Source of the DNA: Actinomycetota bacterium | GTDB taxonomy: Bacteria; Actinomycetota; Actinomycetes; Streptosporangiales; Streptosporangiaceae | Assembly (NCBI GenBank): GCA_027314515.1 | Contig: DAHVAR010000052.1 | Span: forward strand, 1-64,000 | Direction: 5' to 3' | Length of the DNA stretch: 64,000 nt | Part shown: one piece after another, positions 22,146 through 29,573 of the stretch | Layout of the letters: each line of letters starts with the position of its first letter | Position numbering within the stretch: the first letter of the stretch is position 1 | Position numbers and translations under genes: made by a program | Notes under the pieces: model-generated | What the model was told of the DNA's origin: nothing | The model's input: only the letters and a program-made list of their open reading frames with translations | Databases searched by the model: none

Positions 22146-22856
22146 ATGATGAACGATGAGAAGGCTGCGGCCCGGGCGGGGCATGCAGCCTCAGCCCAGC
22201 CCGAGGCCGAGGCTGCGCGCGAGCATGCGGCGGACGACCGCGAGCGCCAGGCGGATGAGCGTGACCGCATAGCCAGCGAGCGGGAGGCCCTGGCCGATGA
22301 GCGGGAGCGGCGCGCTGACGAACAGGAGCAGCGCGCTGACGAACGGGAGCAGCGCGCTGACGAGCGCCAGCGGGAGGCCGATGAGCGGGAGCGTGACCTC
22401 GATAGTCGCGCGCGAGGGGCCGGCGCTGGTGCTGCGACCTTGCACCAGCGCACGCTGGAAGCCATCGACCGGGCACGAGAGTTGCTGGCGCTGAGCGCGG
22501 AGCGCCTCAACCGGCAGGCGGCGAGCGTGAAGCGGTGGCAGGGCGCCGACTCGCGCGACCGGGCGGGCCAGGTGCGGGAGCAGGAGGAGGTCGACCGGGC
22601 GTCGGCAGAAGCCGGCCGGGCCCTGGCGGCCTTGCCGCCGGACCCCGGCAAACCGCTCCAGCAGGCCGGGGCCAGCCGTCAGCGGGCCGTGCGGGCGATC
22701 CGCGACCTGGCCACCAACCACGACGAAGTCGCCCGCGCCTATGCCGAGCTAGCCGCCATAACCCCCGGCCGGCGCGAGGAGTACCAGGCCTGCGCCGAAC
22801 AGGCTCGCGAGGCGGCGCGCAAGGCCCGGCAGGCATTGCGCACGCTTACCGAATGA
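22146..22856 (+). CDS. DERE-repeat coiled-coil protein, function unknown
   Basis: About 236 residues, almost entirely charged helix. Residues 20-95 are a seven-residue repeat with core ADERE (RERRADEQEQRADEREQRAD and so on), encoded by near-identical 21-bp units around 22311-22400. The second half (TLEAIDRARELLALSAERLNR, later IRDLATNHDEVARAYAEL) is a more varied helical region. There is no signal peptide or membrane segment, so it is a cytoplasmic long coiled coil. Two ATGs (22146 and 22149) overlap; either may be used. It lies between a GAF/ANTAR gene and the cheR-cheB genes, suggesting a scaffold or modulator, but that is inference. Confidence 0.7.
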   Translation: MMNDEKAAARAGHAASAQPEAEAAREHAADDRERQADERDRIASEREALADERERRADEQEQRADEREQRADERQREADERERDLDSRARGAGAGAATLHQRTLEAIDRARELLALSAERLNRQAASVKRWQGADSRDRAGQVREQEEVDRASAEAGRALAALPPDPGKPLQQAGASRQRAVRAIRDLATNHDEVARAYAELAAITPGRREEYQACAEQAREAARKARQALRTLTE

Positions 22857-22918
22857 CATCTCCGCTGGACCAGCGCAGCGACTGCTGAGTGCGCTGGCCG
22901 GACATGCGCGCACTCGGC

Positions 22919-24694
22919 CTAGTCGTGGTCGTTCGCCTCCATCAGCAGCACCGCTCCCGTGCCCGCACCGTTGCTCTTCAGCGGCGAGCACGTCACTGTG
23001 CAGGAGATGGACCGGCCGATCCGGTTGATGGCGGCAAGCTGGACCGGGCCGGTCCGCCGGCCGCTGGCCAGGCAGTGCTGGATGATGCCGCGCACCTTCG
23101 CAGTCGGCAGGCCGAATTCCAGGCCGAAGAACGGCTGATCGCGCACTTCGCCTGCGCGCAGCCCCCAGAGTTCCTCGGCTCCCTTGTTCCAGCTTCTGAC
23201 CAGCAGGTCAGCGTCGAGTACCACGACCCCAGCGGCGATGCTGAACAGGACGCCCTCCAGGAACGTCCGCGCTTCGTCCAGTTCGGCGCTTCGAGCTCGC
23301 ATCTCCTCGTTCATGGTTTCGAGTTCTTCGTTGCCGGACTGGAGTTCCTCGTTGGTGGTTTCCAGTTCCTCGTTCGTCGACTGGAGTTCCTCATGCGCGG
23401 TATCCAGGTCCTGCCTGTTGCGCTCGAGTTCCAGCTGGAGCTTGGTGGGGGCAGTGGAGTCGATGAACATCAGCATGACTCCGGCATTGAGCCCGCCGCT
23501 GCCCCAGAGCGGCTGAATATGAATATCGAGGTACTGAACTTCCCCTTCGCCCGCATGCCGCTCCACCGAGGTAACCCGCACAACCCGGTGCTCGGCGTGG
23601 GCGCGCTCGATCAGCGACCTCAGCTCGACCGGCCGGTAGGAGATCTCCAGGTCCTGGAACTGCCGGCCGATATCCCTGGATGTCATCCCGAACATAGTGC
23701 GCATCTGGCCGTTGATCAGGGCTACCGTGCCGTCGGCGTCGACCCCGGCAACCGCGAACGGAGCGGACTCCAGCGCCAGGTCCCTTAGCTCGCGCTTCCT
23801 GCTGATTTCGCGAATGTCAGGTGCCGCTAGCTTGACCGGAGTCGTCTGATACCGGGGCAAAGCGGCACCGGGACGGCGCCGGAAGATCCGCTGCCGCATG
23901 CTGACAACCTCGAATCGCTCACCGTCCGACAGCAGCATCTCGGCCTTGCCGAGGAAGAGGATGCCGCGCTCCCGCAACGCGAAGTGGAACCTGTCGATGA
24001 CCTGGGCCTGCGTTTCCACGTTGAAGTACATCAGCGTGTTGCGGCACACCAGCAGGTCGAGCCGCGATATCGGCGCGTCCCTGGTGATGTCATGGCGGCC
24101 GAAGATAACTCTCCGCCGCAGGTCCGGCCGGAACGCGTACTGGCCGCCGTTCTGCTCGAAGTACTTGCCCCGCAGGTCTGCCGGAAGCGAATCGAGCGCC
24201 TTGATGGCGTAAAGGCCGGCCCGCGCATCGCGCAGCGCGTCGTCGTCGACGTCGGTGCCGTATATCTTGACGCGCTTCGCGCACTCTTCGACGCCCATTG
24301 CTTCGGCGAACGCAATCGCCAGGGAGTACGCTTCCTCGCCGCTGGCACAGCCGGCGCTCCATACCCGGATCTCGCGCTCTTGCCCGGCTGCGGCCAGCAG
24401 TTCGGGCATGATCTCCCGCTGCAGGTAAGCCCAGGTTTCACCATCCCGGAAGAAGCTCGTCACGTTGATCAGCACGGTGTTGAACAGATGCCGGAACTCT
24501 TCGGTAGTGCTCTCCAGCTGGTCCCGGTAGTCGACGTAGTCGGCTGCCCCCGCCTCGTGCATCCGCTTGCGGATGCGCCGCGCCAGCGACGAGCGCTTAT
24601 AACCGGTCAAGTCAAAGCCGCGCGCGTCCCGGATGAATTCCAGCAGGTCTTCGAGGCTGCCGTCCGCTTCGTCGGGGTTTGGCTCCTCCGTCAT
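22919..24694 (-). CDS. CheR-type methyltransferase fused to PAS domains
   Basis: A 591-residue multidomain signalling protein. Residues 15-275 are a CheR methyltransferase: an N-terminal helical domain (GFDLTGYKRSSLARRIRKRM), the SAM site VWSAGCASGEEAYSLA, IYGTDVDDDAL and DLLVCRNTLMYF. A PAS domain follows (about 300-420), then a coiled coil of LQSTNEELETTNEELQSGNE type (about 430-475) and a second PAS domain (about 485-590). CheR methylates glutamates of chemoreceptors, but no receptor, CheA or flagellar gene is present. The partner CheB gene lies 8 bases upstream in the same operon. Its 3' end is partly duplicated at 22008-22078. Confidence 0.92.
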   Translation of the reverse strand: MTEEPNPDEADGSLEDLLEFIRDARGFDLTGYKRSSLARRIRKRMHEAGAADYVDYRDQLESTTEEFRHLFNTVLINVTSFFRDGETWAYLQREIMPELLAAAGQEREIRVWSAGCASGEEAYSLAIAFAEAMGVEECAKRVKIYGTDVDDDALRDARAGLYAIKALDSLPADLRGKYFEQNGGQYAFRPDLRRRVIFGRHDITRDAPISRLDLLVCRNTLMYFNVETQAQVIDRFHFALRERGILFLGKAEMLLSDGERFEVVSMRQRIFRRRPGAALPRYQTTPVKLAAPDIREISRKRELRDLALESAPFAVAGVDADGTVALINGQMRTMFGMTSRDIGRQFQDLEISYRPVELRSLIERAHAEHRVVRVTSVERHAGEGEVQYLDIHIQPLWGSGGLNAGVMLMFIDSTAPTKLQLELERNRQDLDTAHEELQSTNEELETTNEELQSGNEELETMNEEMRARSAELDEARTFLEGVLFSIAAGVVVLDADLLVRSWNKGAEELWGLRAGEVRDQPFFGLEFGLPTAKVRGIIQHCLASGRRTGPVQLAAINRIGRSISCTVTCSPLKSNGAGTGAVLLMEANDHD

Positions 24695-24702
24695 AATGCA
24701 CT

Positions 24703-25308
24703 CTATTCCTGTTCCACGAGCCCGCGGATAACCGTAGCTATCTCGTCCAGGGGCAGGATGAAGTCGGCCGCGCCGGCCGCGATGGCGGCCTGCGGCATGC
24801 CCTTGAACTCCGCGAGTTCGGGGTCCTCCACGATGACCGTCCCGCCCCGCGCCTTCACGGCGGAGGAACCCATGGCGCCGTCGCTGCCTGTTCCGGTCAG
24901 CACGCAGGCGAGCGCTCTGGGCCCGTAGGCTCCGGCGACGGACTCGAACAGCAGGTCGGCAGAGGGCCGCACGAAGTGCACGAGCTCGCTGCTGGACAAG
25001 ACGAGCACTCCTCCCGCTTCGACCAGGAGATGATGATTCGGCGGCGCCACGTAGACCATGCCAGCCCTGGCCCGGTCGCCTTCGCTGGCGAGCACGACTG
25101 GCAACTTAGTGCGCCGGCCAAGCACGTCGGCAATGATGGTCTTGTGCCGGGGATCGAGGTGCTGGACGACCACGACCGGGACCGGGAAGCCGGCTGGCAG
25201 GCCGCCGAGCACGTGGCCGAGCGCGCTGATCCCGCCGGCCGAGGCTGCGATCGCAACTATCCGGTACGGCTCTCCCGAGTCAGCGGGGGCTGACTCCGGC
25301 ACGCTCAT
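24703..25308 (-). CDS. CheB-type protein-glutamate methylesterase
   Basis: A 201-residue stand-alone CheB catalytic domain. The triad is visible: Ser in IAASAGGISAL, His in VVQHLDPRH and Asp in LTGTGSDGAMG. The usual N-terminal receiver domain is missing, so activity would not be controlled by CheA phosphorylation. It precedes the CheR-PAS gene by 8 bases and the two are surely co-transcribed. In other bacteria CheB and CheR are often fused into one protein with PAS domains; here they are split. The targets are unknown. Confidence 0.92.
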   Translation of the reverse strand: MSVPESAPADSGEPYRIVAIAASAGGISALGHVLGGLPAGFPVPVVVVQHLDPRHKTIIADVLGRRTKLPVVLASEGDRARAGMVYVAPPNHHLLVEAGGVLVLSSSELVHFVRPSADLLFESVAGAYGPRALACVLTGTGSDGAMGSSAVKARGGTVIVEDPELAEFKGMPQAAIAAGAADFILPLDEIATVIRGLVEQE

Positions 25309-25598
25309 GGCACCGCCGGAGGCGGCTGGTAACGCACAGGTTCAGCGTAGCGACCCCCGGTGCCGGGGAGTAGCCCGGCGGCAACTGACCTTAGTAGCGT
25401 GCCATGGCCGGCTGCTGGCGCTTCGCCGACCGGCCGGGAGCCGCGGCGAGTCGGCTGGGACTACTGAGGGTTAATGACAATAGCGCAGTCGTTACTCGGT
25501 GTATCAGAAGTGCGAAAGATCGCATCGGCAAGATACCGGCAATGGCAGGAATAGTTGTCGGCTAATTGTCTAATCTAGAGTCTCAGATGGGCGCGGGG

Positions 25599-25604
25599 TA
25601 TCAT
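25599..25604 (+). promoter_or_regulatory. -10 element in front of the tRNA gene
   Basis: TATCAT lies six bases before the first base of the tRNA, in an unusually AT-rich stretch (25450-25600) of a 302-base gap with no gene. No clear -35 is seen. Confidence 0.4.
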
Positions 25605-25610
25605 CGCAAT

Positions 25611-25684
25611 GCCCCCGTAGCCCAAGGGAAGAGGCGGTCCCCCTAAAAGGGTCCCCAGTGTCGGTTCGACTCCGACCGGGGGTA
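25611..25684 (+). tRNA. Short (class I) tRNA with UAA anticodon, identity uncertain
   Basis: The cloverleaf can be folded by hand. The 7-bp acceptor stem is 25611-25617 with 25677-25683; U8 and A9 are present. The D stem is GCC/GGC around a loop with GG; the T stem is GTCGG/CCGAC with loop TTCGACT. The discriminator base is A, and the 3' CCA is not fully encoded (CCG follows). The anticodon stem (GTCCC/GGGTC) has one T-T mismatch and the loop CCTAAAA gives anticodon UAA at 34-36, with C instead of U at 33. UAA reads the leucine codon UUA, but the variable region is only about 5-6 bases, not the long arm of a leucine tRNA. It may be a rare or degenerate tRNA. Confidence 0.75.
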
Positions 25685-25849
25685 CCGCTTAGCTGCGGCT
25701 AAAGGCGCGCGTGCCTGGAATCGACCTCAGTTTCCTATGCTGACGCGCCATTCAACCGACGCTAATTGCCTGCTGAGATCGCCGGGATTAGGCCGGGCGA
25801 GCAACGGCAGATTACGCGCGGATTCTGCGCCCGGCGCGTTTGTGGTCAA

Positions 25850-26260
25850 TCACCCGCTCACGTCCGGCCCGGCCCGGTCGAGCGTAATCCTGACGATCAG
25901 GCGTTTTTCTCTGCGCATGGCGTCGCGGTAGTCATCCCAGTCCGGGTGCTCGCCCGAGATCCGCCGGTAGTAGTCCTCGAGGAGCGGCAACGCGTCCGGC
26001 AGGCGGATGAGCTCGGCATTGCCCTCGGCCTGGACCCACTCGCCGAAGAAGCCGTCGTTGAGCACGCACAGCGACGCTCTCGGGTCTCTCGCCAGGTTCT
26101 TCGCCTTGACTGCCGTTTCCCTGGTGCTGATCAGCACGCGGCCGCCATCGTCCACCGCCGCGACCACCGGGGAAAGCTGCGGGCGGCCGTCTGACCTGGT
26201 GGTAGCCAGAACTGCCCGCGGATGACCGGACAGGAACGCGGTGGCGCGCCTGATGTCCAC
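25850..26260 (-). CDS. PPOX-class (F420- or flavin-dependent) oxidoreductase
   Basis: A 136-residue split-barrel protein of the pyridoxamine 5'-phosphate oxidase superfamily. It opens with AFLSGHPRAVLATTRSDGRPQLSPV, then GRVLISTRETAVKAKNLARDP, LCVLNDGFFGEWVQAEGNAEL and DWDDYRDAMRREKRLIVRIT, the standard order in actinobacterial PPOX-class enzymes. Many of these use cofactor F420, but the cofactor cannot be decided from sequence. It is followed at a gap of 7 bases by no partner in the same direction except the DUF4287 gene upstream, with which it may be co-transcribed. Confidence 0.85.
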   Translation of the reverse strand: MDIRRATAFLSGHPRAVLATTRSDGRPQLSPVVAAVDDGGRVLISTRETAVKAKNLARDPRASLCVLNDGFFGEWVQAEGNAELIRLPDALPLLEDYYRRISGEHPDWDDYRDAMRREKRLIVRITLDRAGPDVSG

Positions 26261-26267
26261 CGCGCGG

Positions 26268-26495
26268 TCAGGCGCGGTTGAGCCTGGTGCGGCGCTGGAG
26301 TTCGTACTCGTGCACGATCGCGCTGGCGTACCCGTGCGACAGCCCGTGCTCGTCAGACAGCCAGTTAGCGCGCTCGCTGCGTCTCAGGAACGCCGGACCC
26401 GATTCAAGACGGCTGAACCACTCTCGGAGTTGCAGACCGGTCACGGCCGGAATGCGGGCGATCAGGTTCTGATGCATCTCCGGAGAGTGGGTCAT
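26268..26495 (-). CDS. DUF4287 domain protein
   Basis: A 75-residue soluble protein matching DUF4287: it begins HQNLIARIPAVTGLQLREWF, then FLRRSERANWLSDEHGLSHGYASAIVHEY. The GLSHGYA motif is a family landmark. These proteins occur alone or attached to DUF5655 and have no proven role. I chose the ATG at 26495 because the extra 49 residues of the longest frame show no family similarity. It ends 8 bases before the PPOX gene start. Confidence 0.8.
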   Translation of the reverse strand: MTHSPEMHQNLIARIPAVTGLQLREWFSRLESGPAFLRRSERANWLSDEHGLSHGYASAIVHEYELQRRTRLNRA

Positions 26496-26675
26496 GGACA
26501 ATGCGCACCTCCAGGTCGTCTCCCGGGCGAGGGAGTCCCTGGAGTCGAGCGTGCACCACTCGGCGCGCTGTGACAACCCCCAGATGAAACCGTTCCGTAA
26601 TGCCCTGTTTGGCGCAACGCCGCCTGCCGGGCACAGCGTCACAGGCCCGTATCCGGCTTCGTTAGCTAACCGGGG

Positions 26676-27893
26676 CTAGCTGAGCCGCTCGAAGATCATC
26701 GCCATGCCCTGTCCGCCGCCTACGCACATCGTCTCCAGCCCGATCGACTTGTCGTGGAACTGCAGGCTGTTCAGCAGGGTGGAGGTGATCCGCGCGCCGG
26801 TCATGCCGAACGGGTGGCCGACCGCGATGGCGCCGCCGTTGACGTTGAGCTTGTCGATGTCGATGCCCAGGTCTTTGCAGGACGGAATCACCTGGGCGGC
26901 AAACGCCTCGTTGATCTCCACCAGGTCGACGTCGTCGATCGTCATGTTCGCCCGGCGGAGGGCCTGGCGTGACGCCTCGACCGGGCCGAGGCCCATGATC
27001 TCCGGCGAGAGCGCGGTGACTCCGGTCGACACGATCCTGGCCAGCGGGGTGATGCCCAGCTCGGCAGCCCTGGTGTCGCTCATCACGATCACGGCGGCGG
27101 CACCGTCGTTGAGCGGGCAGCAGTTGCCGGCCGTCACCGTCCCGTCCGGCCGGAACACCGGCTGAAGCTGCGAGACCTTCTCCAGCGTGGTGCCGGGCCG
27201 GGGCCCGTCATCGGCGGCGACGACAGTTCCGTCGGGCAGCGTGACCGGGGTGATGTCCCGCTGCCAGAAGCCGTTGGCAAGGGCCTTCTCGGCCAGGTTC
27301 TGCGACCGGACGCCGAACTCGTCCTGCGCCTCGCGGCTAATGCCGCGCAGCTCGGCAACGTTCTCGGCGGTCTGGCCCATGGCGATGTAGATATCGGGCA
27401 CATTGCCGTCTTCGCGTGGATCGTGCCAGCTGAAGCCGCCCTTGGCCATCTCCCCGGCGGTGGCCTCGGCGGCCGCGAAGACCGGGTTCTTGGTGTCCGG
27501 CGCTCCGTCGCTGCTGCCCTTCCCGAACCGGCTGACGGTCTCCACGCCAGCCGAGATATAGATGTCGCCCTCGCCCGCCTTGATCGCGTGGAAGGCCATC
27601 CGGGTGCTCTGCAGCGAGGACGAGCAGTACCGGGTGATTGTGGTCCCCGGCAGCGTGTCGTAGCCGAGCATGACCGCGACCACCCGCGCCATGTTGTAGC
27701 CCTGCTCCCCGCCGGGCAGCCCGCAGCCCAGGATCAGGTCGCTGATCTGCGCGGGATCTACCTGCGGCACCTTGGCCAGCGCGGCCGTCACCATCGCCGC
27801 GGTGAGGTCGTCGGGACGGATGGTGGTCAGCGATCCCTTGAACGCCCGGCCGATGGGCGAGCGGGCGGTGGCGACGACGACTGCCTCGGGCAT
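26676..27893 (-). CDS. Acetyl-CoA C-acyltransferase (thiolase)
   Basis: A 405-residue thiolase. The nucleophilic Cys is in RYCSSSLQSTRMAF, the His in NGGAIAVGHPFGMTGAR and the second Cys in MCVGGGQGMAMIFERL. NEAFAAQV is also conserved. It cleaves 3-oxoacyl-CoA with CoA or condenses acetyl-CoA units. The sequence looks like the fatty-acid-type FadA/acetyl-CoA acetyltransferase group. No pcaF is found in the pca cluster 4 kb away, so this enzyme could supply that step, but this is not shown by the sequence. Confidence 0.93.
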   Translation of the reverse strand: MPEAVVVATARSPIGRAFKGSLTTIRPDDLTAAMVTAALAKVPQVDPAQISDLILGCGLPGGEQGYNMARVVAVMLGYDTLPGTTITRYCSSSLQSTRMAFHAIKAGEGDIYISAGVETVSRFGKGSSDGAPDTKNPVFAAAEATAGEMAKGGFSWHDPREDGNVPDIYIAMGQTAENVAELRGISREAQDEFGVRSQNLAEKALANGFWQRDITPVTLPDGTVVAADDGPRPGTTLEKVSQLQPVFRPDGTVTAGNCCPLNDGAAAVIVMSDTRAAELGITPLARIVSTGVTALSPEIMGLGPVEASRQALRRANMTIDDVDLVEINEAFAAQVIPSCKDLGIDIDKLNVNGGAIAVGHPFGMTGARITSTLLNSLQFHDKSIGLETMCVGGGQGMAMIFERLS

Positions 27894-27923
27894 GATTGCT
27901 CCCTGCGAGACTCTCTGGCTGGC

Positions 27924-27951
27924 TGTCCTGCGCTAGTTGTCCTGCGCTAGT
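27924..27951. repeat. 14-bp tandem duplication
   Basis: TGTCCTGCGCTAGT occurs twice head to tail between the divergent thiolase and cystathionine beta-synthase genes, about 30 bases from the thiolase start. Confidence 0.85.
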
Positions 27952-28090
27952 TAACCCGACAGTAGCTTACGTAAAAGATACTGCCATCCCCCTGGCCTGC
28001 CTGGTGCCCGCGCGGGCTGGTGCCCCGGTCCGGTAGCGTCGATTACCTGGGAACATGGTGAGCCGGGAAGAACCAGAAGGCGGCAACACG

Positions 28091-29485
28091 ATGCAGGTGC
28101 ATGACTCCCTGATCGGTCTGGTCGGGAACACCCCGCTGGTTCGGCTCCGCAAGGTCACCCGCGACTTGCCGGGAGCCGGCGCCGGGCCGGTCGTGCTCGC
28201 CAAGGTCGAGTATTTCAACCCCGGAGGCTCGGTTAAGGACCGGATCGCGCTGCGGATGGTCGAGGCCGCCGAGAAGTCGGGTGAGCTGCGGCCGGGCGGC
28301 ACGATCGTCGAGCCCACCTCGGGCAACACCGGCATCGGACTGGCCATCGTGGCCCAGGAAAAGGGCTACCGCTGCCTGTTCGTCTGCCCGGACAAGGTCA
28401 GCCAGGACAAGATCAGCGTCCTGCGGGCCTACGGGGCGGAAGTGGTGGTCTGCCCGACGACCGTCTCGCCGGATCACCCCGACTCTTACTACTGCGTCTC
28501 GGACCGCCTGGCCGCCGAGACGCCCGGCGGCTGGAAGCCGAACCAGTACGCGAACCCGGAGAACCCGCAGTCGCATTACCTGTCCACCGGCCCGGAACTC
28601 TGGGCACAGACCGACGGCCGCATCACGCACTTCGTTGCCGGCGTCGGTACTGGCGGCACGATCTCCGGCACTGGCCGGTACCTCAAGGAGATCTCCGGCG
28701 GCCGCGTCAAGATCATCGGCGCAGATCCCGAGGGCTCTGTCTACTCTGGCGGGACCGGCCGTCCGTACCTGGTCGAGGGGGTCGGCGAGGACATCTGGCC
28801 GGAGACCTACGACAAGAACATCTGCGACCAGATCATCGCCGTCAGTGACGCGCAGTCCTTTTTGATGACCCGCCGGCTGGCACGCGAGGAAGCGCTGCTG
28901 ACAGGCGGGTCGTGCGGCATGGCGGTGGTGGCCGCGCTCCGGGTGGCCGCGACCGCCCGGCCGGACGACGTGATCGTCGTGCTGCTGCCCGACGGCGGCC
29001 GCGGCTACCTGGCCAAGATCTTCAACGACGAGTGGATGGCGGATTACGGCTTCCTCACCGAGGAGACCACCGAGCCACGGGTCGGCGACGTGCTCAAGCG
29101 CAAGGCGGGATCGGCGCTGCCCGCGTTCGTGCACGCCCACCCGACCGACACCGTCAGGAACGTGATCGCCAGCCTGCGCGATTTCGACGTGTCGCAGTTG
29201 CCGGTACTGAGTGCCGAGCCACCGGTGATGGCGGCCGAGGTCGTCGGCTCGATCGTGGAGCATGACCTGTTGGACGCGCTGGTCCGCGGGGTGGCCGCGC
29301 CCGACGACGAAGTAGCCGGGCTGATGTCGCCGCCGCTTCCGTCGGTCGGTTCCGGCGAGCCGGTCAGCGTGGCGGCGCGCGCGCTCAGCGCTGCGGGTGC
29401 CGCCGTAGTGCTCGTCGACGGCAGGCCGGCCGGCGTGATTACCAGGCAAGATGTCCTGACATTCTTGTCTGGCGAGCCCGGGTAA
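28091..29485 (+). CDS. Cystathionine beta-synthase
   Basis: A 464-residue PLP enzyme condensing serine and homocysteine to cystathionine. The catalytic half shows LVGNTPLVRL, the PLP lysine in NPGGSVKDRIALRM, TSGNTGIGLA and the glycine loop GVGTGGTISGTG. Residues 335-460 hold two CBS motifs (DTVRNVIASLRDFDVSQLPV and VSVAARALSAAGAAVVLVDG). The N-terminal haem site of animal enzymes is absent, as in bacteria. The ATG at 28091 follows GAAGGCGG. The next gene completes transsulfuration. Confidence 0.94.
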   Translation: MQVHDSLIGLVGNTPLVRLRKVTRDLPGAGAGPVVLAKVEYFNPGGSVKDRIALRMVEAAEKSGELRPGGTIVEPTSGNTGIGLAIVAQEKGYRCLFVCPDKVSQDKISVLRAYGAEVVVCPTTVSPDHPDSYYCVSDRLAAETPGGWKPNQYANPENPQSHYLSTGPELWAQTDGRITHFVAGVGTGGTISGTGRYLKEISGGRVKIIGADPEGSVYSGGTGRPYLVEGVGEDIWPETYDKNICDQIIAVSDAQSFLMTRRLAREEALLTGGSCGMAVVAALRVAATARPDDVIVVLLPDGGRGYLAKIFNDEWMADYGFLTEETTEPRVGDVLKRKAGSALPAFVHAHPTDTVRNVIASLRDFDVSQLPVLSAEPPVMAAEVVGSIVEHDLLDALVRGVAAPDDEVAGLMSPPLPSVGSGEPVSVAARALSAAGAAVVLVDGRPAGVITRQDVLTFLSGEPG

Positions 29486-29573
29486 TGGCGCAGGGGACAA
29501 TGCCCGTTCCCGGTCGGAGCAGTCGGCAGGGACCGCCGCCGCAGTGAGCAAGGCACGCGCAAAGGAGCGCTTG

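Noticed and set aside
22919-25308. A complete chemotaxis operon
   Set aside because: Only CheB and CheR domains are present. No receptor, CheA, CheW, CheY or motility gene is seen.
25611-25684. An arginine CCU tRNA call based on the CCT in the anticodon loop
   Set aside because: Taking CCT as the anticodon would require stem partners that do not pair; only the seven-base loop CCTAAAA leaves a stem.
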